A DNA stretch of 12,166 nt from Ktedonobacteraceae bacterium (lineage in GTDB: Bacteria; Chloroflexota; Ktedonobacteria; Ktedonobacterales; Ktedonobacteraceae), in the NCBI GenBank assembly GCA_017354095.1, contig JAFMRP010000055.1, forward strand, positions 1-12,166, given 5' to 3'. Below the pieces are notes generated by a model, which did not search any database, had not been told where the DNA came from, and saw nothing but the letters and a program-made list of their open reading frames with translations. Positions within the stretch are counted from its first letter, which is position 1. Each line of letters opens with the position of its first letter. This document shows positions 1 through 5,908 of the stretch, piece by piece. The translations under genes were made by a program, and so were the position numbers.

Positions 1-1490
1 GCCGGCTCAACCTGGGGCATACGGTCATTCACCAGGCGCCGCTGAAATTCGTGGGGCGTCTCGCTTTTCCTGCGGCTATAGCCGTAGCCAGCGACCAGTT
101 TGAGGAGTGCGCGGTAGATTTCGCGCACATTGCGGGCGGCAGGATCAGCATTGAGCACATCTGGCGCTTCGGCCCGGGCGGGTTGTGCAGCGGGTCGTGA
201 GCGCCGCCAGAGCAGGTGAAGCAGACCCAGGAGGAAAGCCTTCACCTGGCTCCAGAACAGTTCCCAGGACCAGAGGCTCTCGTGTATCTCCTCGTCGCGT
301 TCGGCTGCGCGCAGTCGAGCGCGACGCACGCGCAAGGCCAGCCAGATCAAGAACAGTACCAGGGCAATCAACAGGATAGGCAGCACCACCTTGAGCACCG
401 ACACCGTCACAGCCAGAGCTTCCGGTGGAGGATTGGATGGGGATTGGTGAGCCTGCGTTGGCTGCGTTGGCTGTCGAAGGCTGACGGGCGGTGTGCGGAA
501 GTGAAATTGTTCCAGCAGCCACTCGAAAGGCATAAAAAACAAGACAGCGGCGTAGGCGATGCCCTGAGCGAGCAGATCGTAGAGAGTGCTCAGAGGGGCC
601 AGGGTACGCTGCACTCCAGCTAAAAATTCGGGGCTGATCGCCGTGCCAAAGGTTAGCCCAATTACCAGCAGCAACCCACACACGCCACCAACGGCGAAAA
701 GGAGGGCGCGTTCTTGCTTTCGTACATTCCCCTGGAATTGGACGCGATTGCTCTTACGCATAAATACAACGTTGGCGAGCGTATGTGTAATCAGAGCCAG
801 CGAGAGGAAAAGCGGGATGAGCAGCAGTAAGAGGAAGCTATAGTCGGCGCGACCATGGGCCAATCCCTGGATCACGACAACGCCAAGGATGATGCCCATA
901 CCCAGGCGCAGCATGCGATAGACGCTTTCCGGCTCGACATCGTAGCGGCCGATGCGCAGGCCCCGCCAGCAGAGATAGACCAGCAACAGGACCACCCCTA
1001 TGGTATGGTAGGCAGGGGGTGCCAGCAGAAGGAGATCATTGAACATGACCAGCAGCCAGGTTGGATCGTAAAAGGCGGATGTCTGGACATAGATGCTTGA
1101 CCAGAGCGTCAGCAGCAGCACAGCAACCAGTAATACATAGACGAGAGGCGCACCGGTAAGTTGACGGCCCTGTGGTTCGGAGGTCGCCGAGTGCAGTTCC
1201 AGATAGCGTACCAGGCTCGCGGACCCCATTAACACAACGAATGGCGACCAGAGGGAGAGCACAGGGTCGTGCGAACCGAAAAAGCCGAGGGATGCCAGGC
1301 CAATCACGATGGCAACAAACCAGCAAGCCTCCATAGCAGCCAGCAATCCATGCAGCAAGCGCTCTCCCCAGCTGGAGCGGGTGATCTGGATGGCGCTCAT
1401 CTGGCGCAGATTTTCCTGCCTGCGCTCCTCGGCTGTGCGTATGTCTTGATCGGCAGTATCCGCCGTGTTCTCCTGTGGTGAGTTCTCCAT
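1..1490 (-). CDS. DUF4129-domain multi-pass membrane protein (partial, C-terminus beyond window)
   Basis: The reverse strand is open from an ATG at 1490-1488 to the window edge, giving 496 codons with no stop, so the C-terminus is missing. The start is set by a GGAGGTG ribosome site at 1497-1503, six bases upstream, and a strong promoter. After a charged N-terminus of about 45 residues come about nine hydrophobic segments (roughly 48-70, 76-96, 114-135, 145-175, 194-212, 217-243, 262-285, 306-326, 360-387). A basic cytoplasmic part follows. Residues about 450-496 (AARNVREIYRALLKLVAGYG, then R-K-x-E-T-P-H-E-F) match what I know of DUF4129, where a short helical segment carries a TP.EF signature. 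In other bacteria such proteins often sit beside transglutaminase-like, DUF58 and MoxR ATPase genes, so the missing neighbour to the left may be one of those. Biochemical function is unknown. A 9-bp tandem duplication near 460 encodes Q-P-T-Q-P-T in the linker before the last helix. Confidence 0.8.
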   Translation of the reverse strand, partial: MENSPQENTADTADQDIRTAEERRQENLRQMSAIQITRSSWGERLLHGLLAAMEACWFVAIVIGLASLGFFGSHDPVLSLWSPFVVLMGSASLVRYLELHSATSEPQGRQLTGAPLVYVLLVAVLLLTLWSSIYVQTSAFYDPTWLLVMFNDLLLLAPPAYHTIGVVLLLVYLCWRGLRIGRYDVEPESVYRMLRLGMGIILGVVVIQGLAHGRADYSFLLLLLIPLFLSLALITHTLANVVFMRKSNRVQFQGNVRKQERALLFAVGGVCGLLLVIGLTFGTAISPEFLAGVQRTLAPLSTLYDLLAQGIAYAAVLFFMPFEWLLEQFHFRTPPVSLRQPTQPTQAHQSPSNPPPEALAVTVSVLKVVLPILLIALVLFLIWLALRVRRARLRAAERDEEIHESLWSWELFWSQVKAFLLGLLHLLWRRSRPAAQPARAEAPDVLNADPAARNVREIYRALLKLVAGYGYSRRKSETPHEFQRRLVNDRMPQVEP

Positions 1491-1549
1491 GCCTGGCACC
1501 TCCAGCCTGGTAGCTGATGTCATTCGCTCAACAAAGTGGACTGAGATAA

Positions 1550-1578
1550 ATTGTATGCATCTTTGGCGATACTGTCAA
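1550..1578 (-). promoter_or_regulatory. Sigma70-like promoter of the DUF4129 gene
   Basis: Read on the minus strand, a consensus TTGACA (1573-1578) is separated by exactly 17 bp from TACAAT (1550-1555). The predicted transcript would start near 1543 and have a leader of about 53 bases before the ATG at 1490. The promoter lies just downstream of the LysM-gene terminator, so the two genes are probably separate transcription units. Confidence 0.7.
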
Positions 1579-1603
1579 TGAAGCGAATAAAACCCCTGGG
1601 GAT

Positions 1604-1639
1604 AAAAACGGTGTCGCCCCAGATTTGGGGCGACACCGT
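1604..1639 (-). terminator. Intrinsic terminator of the LysM gene
   Basis: A perfect 14-bp stem (arms 1608-1621 and 1626-1639, GC-rich core GTCGCCCC/GGGGCGAC) closes a 4-base loop. On the minus strand it is followed at once by a run of five T (1604-1608, the first overlapping the stem end). It lies 25 bases past the LysM stop codon. The shape is a textbook Rho-independent terminator. The arms also resemble short dispersed palindromes, so it may have been recruited from a repeat. Confidence 0.85.
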
Positions 1640-1663
1640 GAGGGGGTAGGAAGTGGTTTTGTA

Positions 1664-2296
1664 TCAGGGTTTGCAGACCCACTCGCGCCAGCTGTTGCCA
1701 TCGCGAGCGAAAATTTCGTGAGCGGCCAGGATATTGGCACGTGCATCGTAAGGAGATTTAGCGGCCTGCGAGGTAGTTTTCCACGTGCTGGGATAGAGCA
1801 CCTGGAAGAGGCCGGCAGCATGGCTTCCGCCAACTGAGATGCGGTTGGTCGCGCGAGGATTCATGCTCGACTCGCACCTCGCAACGCGCTTGGCCTGAGC
1901 GGCATATTTGCCAAACACCTGATTGATCATGCTATCGATGCTATCGCCGGGAGCAGGGGTAGCCGTTTTCGTAGGTGTGGAAGCAGCCTTGGGGGCCTGC
2001 GCATTGGGAATACAGATGTTCTGCCCAATATAAATAAGGTTCGGGTTAGCCAGATGGTTGGAGGACGCAAGAGATTGCCAGCTGGTTTTATTACCTGCGG
2101 CAATGCCACTGAGCGTCTCACCAGCGCTGACAACATGGGTTTTACCAGCGCAGGCCGCGTGAGCTTCTCCGGGTGCATTGATACCGAGCGAGATGCCAGC
2201 AAAGAGCAAGCCTGTCAGCAAAATAAAGCTAACCTTCATTGTCCAACGCCTGGCACCATTGCGCGAGTGCTTACTGATGTTCTGATGTTCCGACAA
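1664..2296 (-). CDS. Secreted LysM and lysozyme-fold (transglycosylase-like) cell-wall protein
   Basis: This 210-residue protein probably binds and cleaves peptidoglycan outside the membrane. Residues 1-48 form a signal peptide: a basic n-region, a hydrophobic stretch at 22-40 (VSFILLTGLLFAGISLGI) and an AHA-A type cleavage site near 47. One LysM domain spans about 53-97 (HVVSAGETLSGIA, then NPNLIYIGQNICIP), followed by an Ala/Pro/Thr linker to about 117. The C-terminal domain (about 120-210) has the motif A-R-C-E-S-S-M-N-P, whose Glu142 is the likely catalytic acid, then G-L-F-Q-V and a terminal W-R-E-W-V-C. Cys141 and Cys208 could form a disulfide, as could Cys49 and Cys95 around the LysM. 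The start is TTG, chosen because AAAGGAG (2304-2310) lies seven bases upstream; an in-frame ATG at residue 20 has a poorer site. The domain could be a muramidase rather than a lytic transglycosylase. It is flanked by its own leader and terminator. Confidence 0.85.
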   Translation of the reverse strand: MSEHQNISKHSRNGARRWTMKVSFILLTGLLFAGISLGINAPGEAHAACAGKTHVVSAGETLSGIAAGNKTSWQSLASSNHLANPNLIYIGQNICIPNAQAPKAASTPTKTATPAPGDSIDSMINQVFGKYAAQAKRVARCESSMNPRATNRISVGGSHAAGLFQVLYPSTWKTTSQAAKSPYDARANILAAHEIFARDGNSWREWVCKP

Positions 2297-2416
2297 AATA
2301 TATCTCCTTTGTCTGGACTAAGTGCCACCGGGCACAACTTTCGGAGACCCGATCAGATAGATGCATGCTTTTTCCGGCATGCTGTCGGTTCATCCTGTCT
2401 TGCTAGTGACTGGACG

Positions 2417-2434
2417 GAGAGATGTACATCTCTC
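2417..2434. repeat. 18-bp perfect palindrome upstream of the LysM gene
   Basis: GAGAGATGTACATCTCTC is a perfect dyad with no spacer, about 40 bp downstream of the proposed -10 box and 120 bp upstream of the LysM start codon. Its position and symmetry fit a binding site for a dimeric repressor; it could also be the base of an RNA hairpin in the leader. No regulator gene lies beside it. Confidence 0.5.
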
Positions 2435-2550
2435 AAATCAACGGTAAGCATATAATAGCATGAGCTAAATTGAATTATATAGATACACCATGAAACATAG
2501 CCATAATTACCTATATATAAAAGGAGATTGTATAGAAATAGTGGTTTGCT

Positions 2551-2597
2551 TCCCTTGACTTGCAGTGCGGCCTCTGGCTACATTGCAAATCAAGGGA
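2551..2597 (-). repeat. Imperfect 17-bp inverted repeat just after chrA
   Basis: Arms TCCCTTGACTTGCAGTG (2551-2567) and CATTGCAAATCAAGGGA (2581-2597) are complementary at 15 of 17 positions around a 13-base loop. It begins 15 bases past the chrA stop. In the minus-strand transcript one odd pair becomes a G-U wobble and the other an A-C mismatch. There is no T-run after it (the next bases read AGCAAACCAC), so it is not a classical terminator; it may protect the chrA mRNA 3' end or block read-through. Confidence 0.5.
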
Positions 2598-2612
2598 GGA
2601 ATAGGAGTAATA

Positions 2613-3851
2613 TTAGAAATGGAGCAGACCCAGGGCGGCTCCAAGGAGGGCGGAGATCAGCACAACCAGCCAGGAGGGAAGTTTCCAGATAGCCAGCAGG
2701 GCAAAGGCCAACAGGGCAAAGGCAAAATCCACCGGAGCGTGAATCGCACCGGTCCAGATCGGTTGATAGAGCGCGGCCAGCAGGATACCCACCACAGCAG
2801 CGTTGATGCCACTCAAGGCTGCGCGAACCGCTCCAAGTGTGCGCAAGCGATTCCAGAAGGGCAGGATTCCCAGCAGCAGCAGAAACGAGGGCAGATAGAT
2901 ACCGAGCAAGGCCAGTATGGCTCCTAGCCAGCCATTGGGAGCCGGGCGCATGATCGTTCCCAGGTAGGCAGCAAATGTAAAAAGCGGGCCAGGGACAGCC
3001 TGCGCAGCCGCGTAACCAGTGATGAATTGATCATTGCTTAGCCAGCCCGGTGGCACGACTTCACGTTGTAGCAGAGGCAGCACGACATGTCCACCACCAA
3101 AGACCAGCGAGCCAACGCGGAAGAAGCTATCAAAGAGGGCAAGTGCCTGAATAGGGAAGAAGAGTCGCAGGAGCGGCAGACCTAGCAGGAGAGCGAAGAA
3201 GATCGCCCAGCAGCTCAGCGCGAGCGGGCGAGGGATCTTGAGCGAGAGCGACGGCGCTTCGCTCGTCTGCTGGCCGCGAAAGAGCCACCAGCCAAGCAAT
3301 CCTGCCAGAGCGAGAATAAGGACCTGACCTGCGGCTACCGGCCAGAGCAGTGCCACAATAGCGGCGACGATGGCAATGGTGGCCCGTGGACGATCTGGAC
3401 AGAGGTTCCTGGCCATGCCCCAGACAGCCTGAGCGACAACTGCTACAGCCACAATGAGCAAACCGTGCAGCCATCCAGCATTGGCGACACCTTGCAGGCC
3501 CTGAGTGACGTAGGCGAAGATCGTCAACGCGATGGCAGAGGGCAGGGTAAAGCCGAGCCAGGCCGCCAGTCCTCCCAGGATGCCGGCGCGTGCGATACCC
3601 AGGCTTACGCCAATCTGGCTGCTAGATGGGCCGGGCAGGAACTGGCAGAGGGCAACCAGGTCAGCATAAGCGTGCTCGTCCAGCCACTTGCGGCGCACGA
3701 TGATCTCCTGGCGAAAATAGCCCAGGTGGGCAACAGGGCCGCCAAAGGAGGTAAAGCCGAGGCGTGTAAAGACGCCCAGCACCTCCCAGAATGAGCCGTG
3801 GGATGAAGTTTGTAGTTCCTGTGTGGGAGTATCTTTTTCTTCAATGCTCAT
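2613..3851 (-). CDS. chrA: ChrA-family chromate/anion transporter (two-domain type)
   Basis: This 412-residue inner-membrane protein has the duplicated architecture of long-chain CHR transporters, which in characterised cases export chromate. The N-terminal half carries GFTSFGGPVAHLG (residues 32-44) and QFLPGPSSSQ (70-79). The C-terminal half repeats the pattern with RVGSLVFGGGHVVLPLL (245-261) and QAVPGPLFTFAAYLG (284-298). About ten to twelve hydrophobic segments cover most of the rest, and a charged loop near 190-210 joins the halves. The reading frame stays open upstream to 4022, but that part is Pro/Arg/Ser-rich with no membrane character, so I start at the ATG at 3851-3849; the nearest ribosome-site match (AAAAGGA) is a little far away, so the start is only fairly sure. 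No chrB-type regulator or superoxide dismutase gene is adjacent. Chromate is the family assignment; another oxyanion is possible. Confidence 0.87.
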   Translation of the reverse strand: MSIEEKDTPTQELQTSSHGSFWEVLGVFTRLGFTSFGGPVAHLGYFRQEIIVRRKWLDEHAYADLVALCQFLPGPSSSQIGVSLGIARAGILGGLAAWLGFTLPSAIALTIFAYVTQGLQGVANAGWLHGLLIVAVAVVAQAVWGMARNLCPDRPRATIAIVAAIVALLWPVAAGQVLILALAGLLGWWLFRGQQTSEAPSLSLKIPRPLALSCWAIFFALLLGLPLLRLFFPIQALALFDSFFRVGSLVFGGGHVVLPLLQREVVPPGWLSNDQFITGYAAAQAVPGPLFTFAAYLGTIMRPAPNGWLGAILALLGIYLPSFLLLLGILPFWNRLRTLGAVRAALSGINAAVVGILLAALYQPIWTGAIHAPVDFAFALLAFALLAIWKLPSWLVVLISALLGAALGLLHF

Positions 3852-4030
3852 ATCGCTGACAAGTCCTTTTTTATGACGATGCTTTTCCGTAGAGCGACGA
3901 GAGGGAGACGAGGGAAGGCGCGCAGGGGCTGATGGATGGCCTGCGGGCTCTCGCTGAAGCGAGTCACTGCACCGAGGCTCGTTTGGGTCAACTGGCGACC
4001 GAATCAGCCTATGGGCTCCCATTCGTTATC

Positions 4031-4059
4031 TGTATACCATCATCACTTGTTTATGTCCA
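4031..4059 (-). promoter_or_regulatory. Sigma70-like promoter of chrA
   Basis: On the minus strand TGGACA (4054-4059), one base from consensus, is followed after 17 bp by TATACA (4031-4036). The -10 box is preceded by TGG, which gives the TGn extended -10 form. Transcription would start near 4024, leaving a leader of about 175 bases before the chrA ATG, unusually long for a simple transporter. Confidence 0.6.
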
Positions 4060-4073
4060 TGCGGCGGGAGAAA

Positions 4074-4105
4074 GGATGCAGGAGGGCGTCGGCCCTCCTG
4101 CATCC
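4074..4105. repeat. Perfect 14-bp hairpin, REP-like copy 1
   Basis: Arms GGATGCAGGAGGGC (4074-4087) and GCCCTCCTGCATCC (4092-4105) are perfectly complementary around the loop GTCG. There is no T-run of terminator strength on either side. The core GCAGGAGGG/CCCTCCTGC recurs exactly in the hairpin at 5054-5077, on the other side of the hydrolase gene, which suggests a dispersed palindromic element rather than a dedicated regulator. It lies between the two divergent promoters, so it may also insulate them. Confidence 0.75.
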
Positions 4106-4153
4106 CCCACTCCCAAATCACGTAAGAGCGTGGTGGCTCTGTTCTTTACAGGA

Positions 4154-4159
4154 TATAAT
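4154..4159 (+). promoter_or_regulatory. Probable -10 box for the epoxide hydrolase gene
   Basis: A consensus TATAAT sits 28 bp upstream of the ATG at 4188. The hexamer 17 bp upstream (TGGTGG, 4131-4136) is a poor -35, so the promoter may depend on an activator or on another sigma factor. The leader would be only about 22 bases, enough to hold the GGAGG ribosome site at 4176-4180. Confidence 0.45.
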
Positions 4160-4187
4160 ATTTTCAGATAGCACTGGAGGCATAGTT

Positions 4188-5066
4188 ATGACAATCGAGA
4201 CGGAAACGTGGCGTCATCGTGACATCATCACCAATGGTATTCGGATGCATTATGTAACGCAGGGAGAGGGACCGTTGATCGTGCTGCTGCACGGCTTCCC
4301 TGAGTTCTGGTATTCGTGGCGCATTCAGATCCCGTTCCTGGCCGACCTGGGCTATACGGTTGTCGCGCCAGATTTGCGTGGTTATAACGACAGCGACAAA
4401 CCGCGTACGGGCTATACTGTCTCCACCCTGTTGCGTGATATTGTAGGTCTGATCAAAGGATTGGAGAGAGACAAGGCCGTAATTGTCGGTCACGACTGGG
4501 GTGGCGCACTGGCCTGGCAGTTCGCCATTCGTTATCCGCAGATGACCGAGAAGCTGATAGGGCTTAACGCGCCACCGCCGTGGACATTCGCGCGCGAAAT
4601 GGGTACGCTCAAGCAGATGCGCAAAAGCTGGTATATATTTTTCTTCCAGCTACCCTGGTTACCGGAATTAGCGCTGGGACGCAATCACGCGGAAGCAATT
4701 GGGCGCATGCTGTATAGCAGCGCGGTACAGAAGGCAGCCTTTCCACCTGACGTTCTGGAGCGTTATCGTGATGCCATGAGCAAGCCTGGAGTCCTGACCG
4801 CCGCGATTAATTATTACCGCAAGCTGCCGCGCTGGCCGATCAGGAGTAAGCAGGTCAGCTTGAGCGGCACAGTGAGCGCACCCACGTTGCTAATCTGGGG
4901 TGAGCAGGATATAGCGCTGGGGATAGAGATGACTCATGGGCTCGAACAGTGGGTACCGGATATCGAAGTGAAATATTTACCGGACAGCGGGCACTGGGTC
5001 CAGCAGGAGAAGCCAGAGCAGGTGAATCAGTTCATAGCTGAGTTTTTAAGGAAGCAGGAGGGTTAA
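4188..5066 (+). CDS. Epoxide hydrolase-type alpha/beta hydrolase
   Basis: This 292-residue, soluble, cytoplasmic enzyme should open epoxides to diols through a covalent ester intermediate. The start ATG is fixed by GGAGG seven bases upstream. The oxyanion motif H-G-F-P is at 35-38. The nucleophile elbow G-H-D-W-G-G puts Asp103 as nucleophile, Asp241 (GEQD) fits the charge-relay acid and His269 (DSGHW) the base. Two cap-domain tyrosines that activate the epoxide ring in this family are also in place: Tyr149 (SWYIFFFQLP) and Tyr209 or Tyr210 (NYYR). These lie at nearly the same positions as in bacterial EchA-type enzymes (recalled), which favours epoxide hydrolase over haloalkane or fluoroacetate dehalogenase. 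It is the only plus-strand gene; its last five codons form the left arm of a terminator hairpin shared with sdhB. The natural substrate is unknown. Confidence 0.88.
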   Translation: MTIETETWRHRDIITNGIRMHYVTQGEGPLIVLLHGFPEFWYSWRIQIPFLADLGYTVVAPDLRGYNDSDKPRTGYTVSTLLRDIVGLIKGLERDKAVIVGHDWGGALAWQFAIRYPQMTEKLIGLNAPPPWTFAREMGTLKQMRKSWYIFFFQLPWLPELALGRNHAEAIGRMLYSSAVQKAAFPPDVLERYRDAMSKPGVLTAAINYYRKLPRWPIRSKQVSLSGTVSAPTLLIWGEQDIALGIEMTHGLEQWVPDIEVKYLPDSGHWVQQEKPEQVNQFIAEFLRKQEG

Positions 5067-5090
5067 TACCCTCCTGCACCTCCCGTTTTT
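5054..5090. terminator. Bidirectional terminator between convergent hydrolase and sdhB genes; REP-like copy 2
   Basis: Arms GCAGGAGGGT (5054-5063) and ACCCTCCTGC (5068-5077) form a perfect 10-bp stem with loop TAAT. The TAA stop codon of the hydrolase straddles stem and loop (5064-5066), so the stem's left arm is coding. On the plus strand TTTTT follows eight bases later (5086-5090); on the minus strand the stem is followed by TTCCTTAAAA, so both genes may use it. The stops of the two genes are only 23 bp apart. The arms repeat those of the hairpin at 4074-4105. Confidence 0.7.
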
Positions 5091-5806
5091 CAGGATTGAG
5101 CTTTTTTGGGATCGCCGTAGACGATCGCGCGTTTGACCTGTTCGATCAGATCGGTCACCGGGATACCGCGAGGGCAGGCATCGGAGCAGTTGAAGATCGT
5201 GCGGCAGCGCCACACGCCATCACGCTGGCCCAGGATGCGCAGGCGGTCGTCTGCTCCCTGGTCGCGGCTATCGAAGATGAAGCGGTGCGCGTTAACAATC
5301 GAGGCGGGACCGACCCAGTCGGGATTGCCCCAGATCGATGGGCAGGAGCCGGTACAGGCACCACAGAGGATACACTTGGTACCCTCGTCAAAGACTGCCC
5401 GCTCCTCTGGTGACTGCAAGCGTTCGGTTCCGGGCTCGGTATCATAGTTAATCAGGTAGGGCTTGACCGACTTATACTTCTCGAAGAAGGGGTCCATATC
5501 GACCACCAGATCTTTAATTACCGGGAAGCCCAGCATCGGCTCAATCGTCACCTTACTGCCCACATCGCGAACCAGTACTTTGCAGGCCAGGCGGTTACGT
5601 CCATTAATGCGCATGGCATCTGAGCCACACACGCCATGAGCGCAGGAACGGCGATAGGTCAGCGTTCCGTCCTGTGTCCACTTAATCTTATTCAGAGCAT
5701 CCAGCAAGCGATCAATCGGATCGACATCCTCGACCCGATATTCAGCCCAATACGGTTTGTTATCTTTTTCCGGGTCGAAACGCTTGATGCGTACGAGAAT
5801 ATCCAT
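5090..5806 (-). CDS. sdhB: Succinate dehydrogenase iron-sulfur subunit
   Basis: This 238-residue protein carries electrons from the flavin of SdhA to quinone at the membrane anchor. The N-terminal ferredoxin-like domain ligates a [2Fe-2S] cluster with Cys55, Cys60, Asp63 and Cys75; the Asp in place of a third Cys is also seen in E. coli SdhB. The C-terminal domain has C-I-L-C-G-A-C-T-G-S-C-P (Cys145, 148, 151, 155) and a later C-x5-C-x3-C-P (Cys201, 207, 211), the ligands of the [4Fe-4S] and [3Fe-4S] clusters. The start is the ATG at 5806, with GAGGAG nine bases upstream; an in-frame start 27 codons earlier would run through the spacer and lacks family character. It is the last gene of the operon, ending at the shared terminator. 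Confidence 0.96.
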   Translation of the reverse strand: MDILVRIKRFDPEKDNKPYWAEYRVEDVDPIDRLLDALNKIKWTQDGTLTYRRSCAHGVCGSDAMRINGRNRLACKVLVRDVGSKVTIEPMLGFPVIKDLVVDMDPFFEKYKSVKPYLINYDTEPGTERLQSPEERAVFDEGTKCILCGACTGSCPSIWGNPDWVGPASIVNAHRFIFDSRDQGADDRLRILGQRDGVWRCRTIFNCSDACPRGIPVTDLIEQVKRAIVYGDPKKAQS

Positions 5807-5834
5807 GCCAACAATCTCCTCATATAGGGACCGC

Positions 5835-5878
5835 AATGTATGGTCTGGCTGGCCACCCGCAAGGGGTGGCCCTACATT
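5835..5878. repeat. Palindromic element between sdhA and sdhB
   Basis: The inner stem GGCCACCC (5851-5858) and GGGTGGCC (5864-5871) is perfect with a 5-base loop. Outside it, AATGTA (5835-5840) pairs with TACATT (5873-5878), leaving an asymmetric internal loop. It fills much of the 102-bp sdhA-sdhB gap, which is far longer than the 9-bp sdhD-sdhA gap. No T-run follows on the minus strand, so it is more likely an inserted small repeat or an mRNA-processing hairpin than a terminator. Confidence 0.6.
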
Positions 5879-5908
5879 TCTGTCCATCAGTTCTCTGGTG
5901 GCGCGCTA

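Larger units (their letters stand above)
2297..2612 (-). promoter_or_regulatory. Gene-free spacer: structured leader of the LysM gene and 3' region of chrA
   Basis: No coding gene is visible in these 316 bases. Reading toward the LysM gene there is a possible -10 box TATAAT (2474-2479, no good -35), then an 18-bp perfect palindrome (2417-2434). Next comes a GCATGC pair (2363-2368 and 2377-2382, 8-base loop CGGAAAAA on the minus strand), then a GTGCC/GGCAC hairpin (2322-2335, 4-base loop), and finally the ribosome site. The leader would be about 170 bases if the -10 is right. The part nearest chrA holds the imperfect hairpin at 2551-2597. The 2440-2530 stretch is markedly AT-rich. No known riboswitch consensus could be matched by eye. 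Confidence 0.45.
3852..4187. promoter_or_regulatory. Gene-free divergent spacer between chrA and the epoxide hydrolase gene
   Basis: These 336 bases hold no convincing gene. They contain a minus-strand promoter for chrA (4031-4059), a plus-strand -10 box for the hydrolase (4154-4159) and, between them, a perfect 14-bp hairpin (4074-4105). The proposed chrA leader is about 175 bases long and includes a small hairpin (CTCGC, 4-base loop, GCGAG at 3950-3963). I could not match the leader to a known riboswitch. Confidence 0.5.

Noticed and set aside
145..681. Minus-strand open frame of 178 codons
   Set aside because: It overlaps the DUF4129 membrane gene in another frame; the translation is low-complexity Arg/Ser/Pro-rich, while the frame from 1490 gives coherent transmembrane helices.
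2297..2480. c-di-AMP (ydaO-type) riboswitch before the LysM gene
   Set aside because: A stretch reading GGATGAACCGACAGCATGC on the minus strand faintly recalls part of that RNA, but the hallmark GGGGTGAATC-type element and the paired domains around it are not visible.
2527..2700. Small plus-strand gene starting at a TTG after AAAAGGAG near 2520
   Set aside because: The spacing from the purine run to the TTG is too short for a ribosome site, and the frame runs antisense into chrA without recognisable content.
3852..4022. N-terminal extension of ChrA back to 4022
   Set aside because: The 57 extra residues are Pro/Arg/Ser-rich and unlike ChrA proteins, and the DNA is better explained as leader downstream of the promoter at 4031-4059.
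4188..5066. Haloalkane or fluoroacetate dehalogenase instead of epoxide hydrolase
   Set aside because: The catalytic Asp and His are shared, but the two cap tyrosines in the right contexts (SWY and NYYR) are the epoxide hydrolase signature.
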